Positions 7,824-15,592 of a stretch of DNA of 41,912 bases are shown one piece after another. Position numbers and translations under genes: made by a program. A model generated the notes under the pieces. It was not told where the DNA came from. It saw only the letters and a list, made by a program, of their open reading frames with translations, and did not search any database. Every line of letters begins with the position of its first letter. Within the stretch, counting starts at the first letter, position 1. Source of the DNA: an uncultured Lachnospiraceae bacterium (GTDB taxonomy: Bacteria > Bacillota > Clostridia > Lachnospirales > Lachnospiraceae); the NCBI GenBank assembly GCA_910576815.1, contig CAJTKA010000027.1:1-41912 (forward strand). The letters are read 5' to 3'.

Positions 7824-7852
7824 TTGTCAAAATAAACGTGAAATGGTAAGAT
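7824..7852 (+). promoter_or_regulatory. Promoter of the coiled-coil protein gene
   Basis: TTGTCA (7824-7829), 17-base spacer, TAAGAT (7847-7852). The leader of about 60 bases ends with AGAGAGGAAACA before ATG 7923. Confidence 0.5.
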
Positions 7853-7922
7853 GTACGAGATGGAGCGCAGCGGAATCGAGCTACGCACTGCTGCGAAGTC
7901 CGCAATTCAGAGAGGAAACAAT

Positions 7923-8444
7923 ATGGATACCTTTATTGATAAACTGGCACAGAAAAGAAACGCACAGGAGATGATCCGCGCAAATTCTGCGGCGGAGGCT
8001 GCAAAGATGGCACAGATGCAGAATCAGTTAAAGTCCTACGATGAAATCATGCAGGAGATCCGCAGGGTCAACCTAAAGACTTCCGAGAATGTGGAGAATG
8101 TGAACAAAGTCCTTGCGGAGTGTATGGAAAAGCTCGATGGACTGAAGACGGAGAAAAAGGGTGCTGAGAGCGTGGAACAGGAGCTTGCCGCGATCAAGGC
8201 GCTTTTGGAGGAACGTTTTTCGCAGTCTGAGGACTTTATGCATAAGGAAAACGTGAAAGTCTACCGCAATGTACAGGCCGCACTTACGGAGGAACTGACA
8301 AAGCAGACAGAGCAGACCAGGGCAGCCAAAGGGCGGGGAACGCCCCTGTGGCTTTCTATTGTGATTTTGGTGGCTGTGGCAGCGGATATCGCGGTTACGC
8401 TGGTTCCGTTTGTTTTGAGGATGATGAATTATAAATTGTTTTAA
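7923..8444 (+). CDS. Tail-anchored coiled-coil protein of unknown function
   Basis: ATG 7923 follows GAGAGGAAACA. The 173-residue protein is almost wholly helical: residues 5-135 are rich in Ala, Glu, Lys, Gln and Met with heptad-like spacing, and a single membrane helix lies near the C-terminus (about 147-168, PLWLSIVILVAVAADIAV). No signal peptide is seen, so the coiled coil should face the cytoplasm. I do not recognise a family. It sits 56 bases before a LysM-M23 cell-wall peptidase gene in the same orientation. A role as a membrane scaffold for envelope or division proteins would be a guess. Confidence 0.55.
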   Translation: MDTFIDKLAQKRNAQEMIRANSAAEAAKMAQMQNQLKSYDEIMQEIRRVNLKTSENVENVNKVLAECMEKLDGLKTEKKGAESVEQELAAIKALLEERFSQSEDFMHKENVKVYRNVQAALTEELTKQTEQTRAAKGRGTPLWLSIVILVAVAADIAVTLVPFVLRMMNYKLF

Positions 8445-8500
8445 GGGCAAGCTAACAGCAGATCGCTTTCGGTAAGAAGACGATGGAATCATAAGTATTT

Positions 8501-10084
8501 ATGATAATGAAAAATTTGAGCAGACATTATAAAAAAATTAAAATTGCATATATTAAGGTTGCGGTGCTTTCATGTGTCGCTGCCGCCTTTTTCTTACCCC
8601 AAAGACAGAGCCTTGAAAGCACCGGTGATAATTATTTTACGGTATACTTAAACGGTGTGCAGGTGGGTGTGATGGGCGATGCCGAAGAAGCGGATGAGTG
8701 CTTGATTGCCGCGAGAAGGCGCCTTGCCGGAGAGAGCGGCGAGATGGTGCTTGCGGAGAGTAATCTCACCTGGGAGGGCGAGGAAGTGCTCTGGGGTGAG
8801 ATAGATGACAGGAATGTCATAATCTCCAACATGCTGGGTGCTCTGCGGGGCAGCGTCAAGGAAACCTTAAACCGCTCCTACACAGTAAAGATCAACGAGT
8901 ATACTGTCAATCTGGCGAGTACGGATGAGGTGATTGCGCTTTTGCAGGCCTCCCTTAAAAAGTATGACACCGAGAGAAACTATTACGCGGATCTGGTGCT
9001 TGATGCGGACAGGGAGCTCAACGTGCTGACGACTCAGATCTATTCCACGAAGGAGCAACAGGAGGAAGAAACGGAGGAGGTCATGACCAGCGCAGGCATC
9101 AGCGCTGCGTTGAATGATATTTTTTTAGATATCGAACCTGTTTCGGAGAAGGACTTTTCCGATTATGAACTGGGACTTTTGGAGCTTAGCTTTGGCGATA
9201 CGGTGGAAGTAGTGGAATCTTATCTGCAAGACTACGAGCTGACTCCGCTGGAGCAGGCCATTGAGGAAGTGACCAAGGATCAGGAAAAGGAGCAGATCTA
9301 CGAGGTGGTCGCGGGTGACACGCTCTCCCAAATTGCGGAGAATAACGAGATTCCACTCGATCGGCTGATCGCCATGAATGAGACGATTGAGGATGAAAAT
9401 TCGCTGATTCGTGTGGGGGACGAGCTGATCGTGACCGTGCCCGAGCCTGAACTTTCCGTGGAGCGCACGGAGCAGATGTACTATGAAGAAGATTACGAGG
9501 CGGAAATTATTTATGTAGATAACGACGACTGGTACACGAACCAGACGCAGACGTTGCAGGAGCCATCCGCGGGCCATCGCAAGGTGGTGGCGAATGTTTC
9601 TTACCGCAACAGCGAGGAGATCTCAAGAGAGATTTTGAAAGAGGAGATCACCTATGCGGCTGTGCCTAAGATCGTAGAGCGCGGCACCAAGATCCCGCCC
9701 ACGTATCTGAAACCGATTTCGGGCGGCAGACTTTCCTCGAGATTCGGCAGACGCAAAGCGCCCACCAGAGGCGCGAGCACCTATCATAAGGGAGTGGACT
9801 GGGCGACGCCTGTCGGCACGGCAGTCATGGCTTCCTGTACGGGTACGGTCTCCAGGGCAGGCTGGGGAAAAGGATACGGCTATGTGGTTTATATCAATCA
9901 TGCCGACGGCAGACAGACCCGCTATGGGCATTTGAGTAAGGTCCTTGTCAAGCAGGGACAGACCGTGACCCAGGGGCAGAAGATTGCCTTGAGCGGCAAT
10001 ACGGGCGTGAGCACGGGACCGCATATTCATTTTGAAATCCTCATTAACGGGACCCAGGTGGATCCGTTTGACTACCTGAATTAA
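8501..10084 (+). CDS. Membrane-anchored LysM-G5-M23 cell-wall endopeptidase
   Basis: The 527-residue protein has an N-terminal membrane helix (about residues 18-34). Next is a long helical extracellular region, then a LysM peptidoglycan-binding domain (about 266-313, VVAGDTLSQIAENNEIPLDRL). A G5 domain follows (about 350-400), and the C-terminal M23 peptidase domain runs from about 405 to 525. Zinc ligands are visible: H429 and D433 in YHKGVDWATP, and H508 and H510 in HIHFE; YGHLSKV is also typical. M23 enzymes cut peptide cross-links of peptidoglycan and help growth or division. The start could be ATG 8501 or 8507; no strong ribosome site favours either. It ends just before the murA promoter, matching a wall-synthesis neighbourhood. 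Confidence 0.85.
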   Translation: MIMKNLSRHYKKIKIAYIKVAVLSCVAAAFFLPQRQSLESTGDNYFTVYLNGVQVGVMGDAEEADECLIAARRRLAGESGEMVLAESNLTWEGEEVLWGEIDDRNVIISNMLGALRGSVKETLNRSYTVKINEYTVNLASTDEVIALLQASLKKYDTERNYYADLVLDADRELNVLTTQIYSTKEQQEEETEEVMTSAGISAALNDIFLDIEPVSEKDFSDYELGLLELSFGDTVEVVESYLQDYELTPLEQAIEEVTKDQEKEQIYEVVAGDTLSQIAENNEIPLDRLIAMNETIEDENSLIRVGDELIVTVPEPELSVERTEQMYYEEDYEAEIIYVDNDDWYTNQTQTLQEPSAGHRKVVANVSYRNSEEISREILKEEITYAAVPKIVERGTKIPPTYLKPISGGRLSSRFGRRKAPTRGASTYHKGVDWATPVGTAVMASCTGTVSRAGWGKGYGYVVYINHADGRQTRYGHLSKVLVKQGQTVTQGQKIALSGNTGVSTGPHIHFEILINGTQVDPFDYLN

Positions 10085-10092
10085 CAGTGGGG

Positions 10093-10120
10093 TTTACAAA
10101 CCTCCAAAATCTGGTATACT
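10093..10120 (+). promoter_or_regulatory. murA promoter
   Basis: TTTACA (10093-10098), 16-base spacer, TATACT (10115-10120). The leader to ATG 10213 is about 85 bases and holds no clear structure. Confidence 0.5.
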
Positions 10121-10212
10121 GTATTTTGACGTTTGATTTATTTTGCTTACTTTAGATTGCTTAAGATAAGGAATTTGACTGATATCCGATTGTGAAAGGC
10201 AAGTAAACATAT

Positions 10213-11505
10213 ATGGAACAATATGCGATTAAAGGCGGGAATCCGTTAGTCGGCGAGGTGGAGATCGGCGGCGCGAAGAATGCCGCGCTCGCGATCCTTG
10301 CAGCGGCCATTATGACGGATGAGACCGTAGTGATAGAGAATGTGCCTGATGTTAGAGACACCAATGTGATGATGCAGGCGATGGAGAGTATTGGCGTATC
10401 GATCAGCCGTGTGGACAGACACACGGTGAAAATCAACGCTTCACAGGTTCACGATCTGGTGATCGAGGACGATTATATCAAAAAAATCAGGGCTTCCTAC
10501 TATCTTTTGGGAGCGCTTCTTGGCAAATACAGCAAGGCGGAAGTAGCGCTTCCCGGAGGCTGTAATATTGGGCTTAGGCCCATTGATCAGCATATCAAGG
10601 GCTTTCGCGCGCTGGGCGCAAGTGTGAGGATCGAGCACGGCCTGATCATCACGGAGGCGAACAAGCTCAGGGGGAATCACATCTACATGGACGTGGTGAC
10701 TGTGGGCGCGACCATGAATGTGATGATGGCGGCAGTGATGGCGGAAGGCACTACTGTGATCGAAAATGCGGCCAAGGAACCGCATGTCGTTGATCTTGCC
10801 AGCTTCCTAAACAGTATGGGCGCCAATATCAAGGGTGCGGGCACGGATGTGATCCGTATCAAAGGCGTGTCAAAGCTCCATGGTACCGAGTATGGTATCA
10901 TTCCCGATCAGATCGAGGCAGGCACGTTCATGTTCGCAGCGGCGGTAACCAAGGGTGACGTGACGGTGAAAAATGTGATTCCGAAGCACTTGGAGTCTAT
11001 CAGCGCAAAGCTTTTGGAGATCGGCTGTGAGATTGAAGAGTCTGACGATGCAGTGCGTGTGGTGGCGGCGAAACCGCTTGGGCATACCCATGTAAAGACC
11101 CTGCCTTATCCGGGATTTCCCACGGATATGCAGCCCCAGATCACGGTGGCATTGGGACTTTCCGCAGGCACCAGCATTGTGACGGAGAGTATTTTTGAGA
11201 ATCGTTTCAAATATGTGGACGAGCTTACCTGCATGGGTGCGAATATTAAGGTGGAAGGCAATACCGCGATCATAGACGGCGTTTCCAAGTATACCGGTGC
11301 CAGCATTACCGCGCCTGATTTGCGTGCGGGTGCGGCGCTTGTCATTGCGGCTTTGGCGGCGGACGGTGTCAGTACGGTGGACGATATCAAGTATATTGAG
11401 CGCGGTTATGAGGATTTTCATATAAAGCTGCAGGGTTTGGGCGCACAGATCGATCTGGTGACGACAGAGCGGGAGCTGCAGAAGTTCAAGTTGAAAGTAA
11501 GCTGA
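10213..11505 (+). CDS. murA: UDP-N-acetylglucosamine 1-carboxyvinyltransferase (MurA)
   Basis: MurA transfers enolpyruvate from PEP to UDP-GlcNAc, the first committed step of peptidoglycan synthesis, in the cytosol. The 430-residue length is standard. The N-terminal GGAKNAALAI motif carries the substrate-binding Lys and Asn, and the catalytic Cys is C117 in the LPGGCNIGLRP loop, so the enzyme should be sensitive to fosfomycin. Further family motifs are FPTDMQPQ and the C-terminal DLRAGAALVIAAL. GAAAGG precedes the ATG. Low-GC Gram-positive bacteria often have two MurA paralogues; this sequence alone does not show which one this is. It has its own promoter and follows the M23 peptidase gene. 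Confidence 0.95.
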   Translation: MEQYAIKGGNPLVGEVEIGGAKNAALAILAAAIMTDETVVIENVPDVRDTNVMMQAMESIGVSISRVDRHTVKINASQVHDLVIEDDYIKKIRASYYLLGALLGKYSKAEVALPGGCNIGLRPIDQHIKGFRALGASVRIEHGLIITEANKLRGNHIYMDVVTVGATMNVMMAAVMAEGTTVIENAAKEPHVVDLASFLNSMGANIKGAGTDVIRIKGVSKLHGTEYGIIPDQIEAGTFMFAAAVTKGDVTVKNVIPKHLESISAKLLEIGCEIEESDDAVRVVAAKPLGHTHVKTLPYPGFPTDMQPQITVALGLSAGTSIVTESIFENRFKYVDELTCMGANIKVEGNTAIIDGVSKYTGASITAPDLRAGAALVIAALAADGVSTVDDIKYIERGYEDFHIKLQGLGAQIDLVTTERELQKFKLKVS

Positions 11506-11557
11506 CGGAAAGGCGCAGGCGGTTTTCCCACAGTTGTAGAAAATAGTTGTCAGGGTC

Positions 11558-11586
11558 TTGACACGGAGTCTTTTCGGGTGTATCTT
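11558..11586 (+). promoter_or_regulatory. Promoter of the metK riboswitch transcript
   Basis: TTGACA (11558-11563), 17-base spacer, TATCTT (11581-11586). It lies about 30 bases before the SAM-I aptamer. Confidence 0.65.
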
Positions 11587-11618
11587 TGTTGTAGATAATT
11601 TCATATTGTGATATCTTT

Positions 11619-11731
11619 CTCTTATTCAGAGTGGTGGAGATACATAGGATCGATGAAGCCACGGCAACCCCTGACAAGGAAGGTGCCAACCTGAGCGAGG
11701 CCGTCAATGACGGTAAGTCGAACAATAAGAG
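11619..11731 (+). promoter_or_regulatory. SAM-I (S-box) riboswitch aptamer
   Basis: The closing stem P1 pairs CTCTTATT (11619-11626) with AATAAGAG (11724-11731). Inside are the conserved S-box pieces: GAGTGGTGGAGA, CGATGAAGCC, CGGCAACC, GGTGCCAACC, and a further hairpin GCCGTCAATGACGGT. SAM binding stabilises P1 and lets the downstream terminator form, lowering metK expression when SAM is plentiful. The position directly before the SAM synthetase gene fits the known use of this class. Confidence 0.93.
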
Positions 11732-11753
11732 GATTTGATGCTTGTATGTCGAG

Positions 11754-11786
11754 TCCCCTTATTTCGAGAGAAGTGAGGGGATTTTT
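11754..11786 (+). terminator. Riboswitch expression-platform terminator
   Basis: TCCCCTTA (11754-11761) pairs with TGAGGGGA (11774-11781), followed by TTTTT (11782-11786). It begins 22 bases after aptamer P1, the spacing expected for a transcription-terminating S-box. Confidence 0.85.
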
Positions 11787-11787
11787 C

Positions 11788-11913
11788 ACGAATAAGCAGA
11801 GAAGGAAGTCCTTTGAAGCAGGCGCCATGCTTGCATGAACGCATGATTCAGAGGACTTACGGCGAGCAACGCGAACGAGAAACGCGCAGCGTTTCGAGTC
11901 TCTGCTAATTCGT
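11788..11913. repeat. Palindromic intergenic repeat, copy B, in the metK leader
   Basis: Outer arms ACGAATAAGCAGAG (11788-11801) and 11900-11913 pair with one mismatch. One inner hairpin pairs AAGTCCTTTGAA with TTCAGAGGACTT around the cap GGCGCCATGCTTGCATG. The other is AAACGC-GCA-GCGTTT. It is the inverted relative of copy A at 7441-7568: cap and junction are identical, stem sequences differ but pairing is kept. It sits between the riboswitch terminator and the metK ribosome site, so it is transcribed whenever the riboswitch allows read-through. Confidence 0.75.
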
Positions 11914-11941
11914 AGAACAACACATAAAAAGGAGAAAAACT

Positions 11942-13123
11942 ATGGAGAAAAGATTATTTACATCCGAGTCTGTAACAGAGGGACATCCCGACAAAGTCTG
12001 CGACGCGATCTCAGACGCGATCCTGGATGCCTGCATGGAAAAGGATCCCATGAGCCGCGTGGCATGTGAGACGGCAGTCTGCACGGGTTTTGTGTTGGTA
12101 ACCGGTGAGATCACTACCAACGCATACGTGGATATGCAAAAAATCGTACGCGATACCGTTAAAGAAATCGGGTATACCAAGTCGGAATATGGGTTTGACG
12201 GAAATACCTGCGCAGTTCTCGTGGCAATCGACGAGCAGTCTGCGGATATCGCAATGGGCGTGGATAAAGCGCTTGAGGCGAAGAAGGGCGAGCAGACCGA
12301 CGATCTGGATACGGGTGCGGGCGATCAGGGTATGATGTTTGGTTACGCGACCAACGAGACCGAGGATTACATGCCTTATCCGATCGATCTGGCGCACAAG
12401 CTGGCGAAGAAGCTGACGGAGGTTCGTAAGAACGGTATGCTTACCTATTTGAGACCCGACGGTAAGAGCCAGGTTTCCGTGGAGTATGATGAAGCAGGAA
12501 AGCCCGTTCGTCTGGAGGCAGTCGTATTATCGACCCAGCATGACGATGATGTGACGCAGGAACAGATCCACGAGGACATCAAGAAGTATGTGTTTGATCC
12601 CGTTCTGCCGAAGGAACTCATCGACGATAAGACCAAATTCTTTATCAACCCTACGGGACGGTTCGTGATCGGTGGTCCTCACGGCGACGCGGGACTGACA
12701 GGTCGTAAGATCATCGTGGATACTTACGGCGGCTATGCGCGTCACGGCGGCGGTGCATTCTCCGGCAAGGATTGCACGAAGGTAGACCGTTCTGCAGCGT
12801 ATGCGGCTCGTTATGTGGCGAAGAACATTGTGGCGGCAGGCATTGCGGATAAGTGTGAGATTCAGCTTTCCTATGCAATCGGTGTGGCACAGCCCACTTC
12901 CGTTATGGTGGATACTTTTGGCACAGGCAAGATCGCGGATGACAAACTGGTGGAGATCGTGCGCGAGAACTTTGATCTGCGGCCCGCAGGCATCATTAAG
13001 ATGCTTGATCTGCGCCGTCCGATCTACAAGCAGACTGCGGCTTACGGCCATTTTGGCAGAAATGATTTGGATCTGCCTTGGGAGAAACTTGATAAGGTGG
13101 ATGCACTGAAAATGTACTTATAA
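11942..13123 (+). CDS. metK: S-adenosylmethionine synthetase (MetK)
   Basis: MetK makes S-adenosylmethionine from methionine and ATP. The 393-residue protein has the expected motifs: GHPDKVCD at the N-terminus (ATP and metal binding), TGAGDQGMMFGYA in the middle, and GGGAFSGKD in the P-loop-like region, with the C-terminal HFGRND. GGAGAAAAAC precedes the ATG. The gene is controlled by the SAM-I riboswitch upstream and ends with a strong terminator. Its long leader carries the palindromic repeat described above. Nothing in the coding sequence is odd. Confidence 0.96.
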   Translation: MEKRLFTSESVTEGHPDKVCDAISDAILDACMEKDPMSRVACETAVCTGFVLVTGEITTNAYVDMQKIVRDTVKEIGYTKSEYGFDGNTCAVLVAIDEQSADIAMGVDKALEAKKGEQTDDLDTGAGDQGMMFGYATNETEDYMPYPIDLAHKLAKKLTEVRKNGMLTYLRPDGKSQVSVEYDEAGKPVRLEAVVLSTQHDDDVTQEQIHEDIKKYVFDPVLPKELIDDKTKFFINPTGRFVIGGPHGDAGLTGRKIIVDTYGGYARHGGGAFSGKDCTKVDRSAAYAARYVAKNIVAAGIADKCEIQLSYAIGVAQPTSVMVDTFGTGKIADDKLVEIVRENFDLRPAGIIKMLDLRRPIYKQTAAYGHFGRNDLDLPWEKLDKVDALKMYL

Positions 13124-13133
13124 AAAAATGGGG

Positions 13134-13167
13134 ACACCCCGAAGGAGAAATCTTTTGGGGTGTTTTT
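13134..13167 (+). terminator. metK terminator
   Basis: ACACCCC (13134-13140) pairs with GGGGTGT (13157-13163), followed by T residues. It ends the metK transcript 11 bases after the stop codon. Confidence 0.85.
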
Positions 13168-13187
13168 GCGTTTTACCTGTGAAACGA

Positions 13188-13216
13188 TTGACCAAATTAT
13201 GGATAGCATGTAAAAT
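13188..13216 (+). promoter_or_regulatory. Promoter of the signalling operon
   Basis: TTGACC (13188-13193), 17-base spacer, TAAAAT (13211-13216). It is the only convincing promoter before the five-gene run that reaches 19745. Confidence 0.6.
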
Positions 13217-13304
13217 ATTAGAGAAGAAAAGACGATACTAATTTTGAGGTATCTATATCATTAGTACCATTTATGTATCATGGTGAGAAGTGGGGGCGGC
13301 GAAT

Positions 13305-14213
13305 ATGTACAAAAATTGGAAAAGGACTGCGGCATTGGGACTGGCGGTACTGCTCGGGTGCATGGTGCCGATGGGGACGATGCAGGCAGCGGAGGACGAT
13401 GGGCTGACTCCGGCATCGGTCTCAGAGAATGACGGACCTGCGGTGTCTGATCCTGAGATCGTCATCACGAGGGGCGGCGTGAACAAGACTTATCCCTTGG
13501 GCGGTGCCGTTACATTTGAATATTCAAATAACTGGGGCGCGCTGTTCGAGGTGTCTGTCAATCCGAACGGGCGGGAAGTTTCGCTTTTCTTTGCTCTGGA
13601 TTCCGTGACGGATATGGAAGCGGAAGCGAAGACAAAGGAACAGATGGGTGGTTTGGCATGGGGTAATATCTCATCTCCGCCTATGAGTATCGAGCCTTCG
13701 CATGATGGTTGTTATGTGATTTATGCGAAAGCGCAGGCAGGAACGCAGACTTATTTTGCCCGATCCGGCGGAATCGTTGTGGATACCGTGAAACCTGTCA
13801 TTAGGGGGATCGAAGACGGCAAGGCCTATCCGGCCGAGACTGTATTTCAGGTCGAGGATACCAATTTAGACTGTGTTCTTGTGAACGAGATGCCTGCGGT
13901 TTCCGATGGTGGAAATTATAAGGTGGCGGCAAATGGGAACAGTACCTCCTGTGTCATCAGAGCAAAGGATAAGGCAGGCAATGAGACGGTCTGCAGCATT
14001 TCCGTTACGGGAACCACGACGCCGGAACCGGAGGAACCGGAACCGCCGGAAACAGACAACGTGATCTCGCAGAGTAAGGAGTATACGCTGAAGGCGGGTG
14101 TGAAGTATCATCTGGCGGAAGGCAGATGGAAAGTGGACGGCGACAAGTCTGTTTATCAGGGCGGCAGTGACTTTTATGTGACGGCGGATGGGACTTATCG
14201 GTTTTCCAGGTAG
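13305..14213 (+). CDS. Secreted Ig-like domain protein, first gene of the signalling operon
   Basis: From ATG 13305 (GTGGGGGCGGCG before it; an earlier in-frame start at 13290 is possible) the protein has 302 residues. The N-terminus is a signal peptide (basic MYKNWKR, hydrophobic core, AlaAla at the likely cleavage site MQAAED). Two beta-sandwich parts follow: a region to about residue 165, and an Ig-like piece (KPVIRGIEDGKAYPAETVFQV, DKAGNETVCSISV) like bacterial Ig repeats. A Pro/Glu-rich linker follows, then a C-terminal beta domain of about 55 residues. There is no LPXTG anchor or membrane helix. It is probably exported and may bind a ligand or the wall. Its place at the head of a FecR-cyclase operon suggests a role in sensing, which is inference. 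Confidence 0.65.
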   Translation: MYKNWKRTAALGLAVLLGCMVPMGTMQAAEDDGLTPASVSENDGPAVSDPEIVITRGGVNKTYPLGGAVTFEYSNNWGALFEVSVNPNGREVSLFFALDSVTDMEAEAKTKEQMGGLAWGNISSPPMSIEPSHDGCYVIYAKAQAGTQTYFARSGGIVVDTVKPVIRGIEDGKAYPAETVFQVEDTNLDCVLVNEMPAVSDGGNYKVAANGNSTSCVIRAKDKAGNETVCSISVTGTTTPEPEEPEPPETDNVISQSKEYTLKAGVKYHLAEGRWKVDGDKSVYQGGSDFYVTADGTYRFSR

Positions 14214-14251
14214 TTATTGAGAAGAAGTGAGTGAAAAGAGGGGCGTGGCAG

Positions 14252-15547
14252 ATGTTACAGAAACTGAGGTCTTATAAGAAGGTTTTGATTTGTGCCTGTG
14301 CTGCGGCAATTGTGATTGTGGCAGCTACAGTGATACTGATAGCAAACAGGGAAGAAACATTCCGATCCATTCTGGTTTATGATGTGATGGGAAGCGCCGT
14401 GATCGAGCGGGCAAATGTGGGGACCATGGAGGCGGCGGAAAACCTGTATCTGGAATCGGGCGATCGAGTCAGCGTAGCGGCGGATTCCGGTATGCGTATG
14501 AAACTGGATAACGATAAGTATGTTATGGCGGAGGCAGATACGATCTTTTCCGTGGAGGCGGAAGGAACGGACGCGGATTCCAGAACAAAGATCTGTCTGG
14601 AACAGGGCGCGATCATCAATGAGATTCAGAATCCGTTGAGAGAAGGTTCCAGCTATGAAACTTCTACGCCTAACTCGGTGATGGCAGTCAGAGGAACGAT
14701 TTACCGCGTAGAATTATGCGTGGATGAAAGCACAGATCAGGAAGGTCCAATGACCAAACTGTGCTGCTTTCAAGGGCAGGTCGGAACAAAGCCCATGCTT
14801 CCGGACGGTACATATGGGGAGGAAATCCTGGTTCCGGCAGGCTGTGAAGTGACAGTATATCCGGACGGGACAGTGAGTGAGGTCAGGGACATTGTCTATG
14901 AAGAACTTCCCATGCAGGCAGTGGTAAATCTGCTTGCTATGGTAGAGAACGGACAGGATGTGACAGGGATCACGGCGGAAGAATTGACACAGCTTACTTT
15001 GGAGACGGAGGATGTCAGCGAAGCCGCTGAGAGTGAGAACGCGCAGACGGAGCAGCCTGAGACTGTGCAGGCAGAGCCGGAATCTGAGAGCGATGCAGAG
15101 ACGGAGACGGATACGCAGGTACAGTCAGCATCGGCTAAGACAGAAAATGTTAGCAAAAAGCAGCCTTCAAAGGAGCAGAAGCAGCCGGCACCACAGCAGC
15201 CGACTCCTGAGAAAAAACCGTCAAAGACCACGCCACCGGAAAATAAGGGCGGCACGGGAAACGATCATTCAGGAGGAGATGATTCCAACAATGGCCGTCC
15301 CGGTTCCAATGAAGGCGGCGATCAGGGTAAGCCTGAAGAACCAAAAAAACCCGAGAAGCCTTCCAAACCTGCGGTTTACACGGTGACATTTATGTATCAG
15401 GGTAAGGTGTTTGCAACACAGAGCGTAAAGAGCGGGGAGACCGCTTCCGCTCCGGTGCTTGTTCCGGAGACAGGCGGCGCCTGGGATTTTGATTTCGGTA
15501 AAAAAATCAAGGCGAATACGACGGTTACATGGAAAACGGCACCATAA
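14252..15547 (+). CDS. FecR-domain membrane protein with a disordered linker
   Basis: I chose ATG 14252, with GAGGGG eight bases before it, over GTG 14231. The 431-residue protein has a single membrane helix (about 11-33) and then an extracellular FecR-like domain (about 45-235). The signature STPNSVMAVRGTIYRV (about 136-151) is the conserved FecR core seen in signal-transducing periplasmic proteins. Residues about 255-365 are low-complexity Glu/Gln/Pro/Lys/Gly, probably a disordered spacer. The last 55 residues (YTVTFMYQGKVFATQSVKSGE) resemble the small InlB-type beta repeat of Gram-positive surface proteins. FecR-like domains next to CHASE2 cyclases are known in other phyla, where both act in envelope sensing. 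It lies 38 bases after the Ig-like gene stop and 45 bases before the cyclase ATG. Confidence 0.75.
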   Translation: MLQKLRSYKKVLICACAAAIVIVAATVILIANREETFRSILVYDVMGSAVIERANVGTMEAAENLYLESGDRVSVAADSGMRMKLDNDKYVMAEADTIFSVEAEGTDADSRTKICLEQGAIINEIQNPLREGSSYETSTPNSVMAVRGTIYRVELCVDESTDQEGPMTKLCCFQGQVGTKPMLPDGTYGEEILVPAGCEVTVYPDGTVSEVRDIVYEELPMQAVVNLLAMVENGQDVTGITAEELTQLTLETEDVSEAAESENAQTEQPETVQAEPESESDAETETDTQVQSASAKTENVSKKQPSKEQKQPAPQQPTPEKKPSKTTPPENKGGTGNDHSGGDDSNNGRPGSNEGGDQGKPEEPKKPEKPSKPAVYTVTFMYQGKVFATQSVKSGETASAPVLVPETGGAWDFDFGKKIKANTTVTWKTAP

Positions 15548-15592
15548 GTTCTCATCATAGGATTGCTGCGAAAGAAATGTGAGAGAAAAGAG

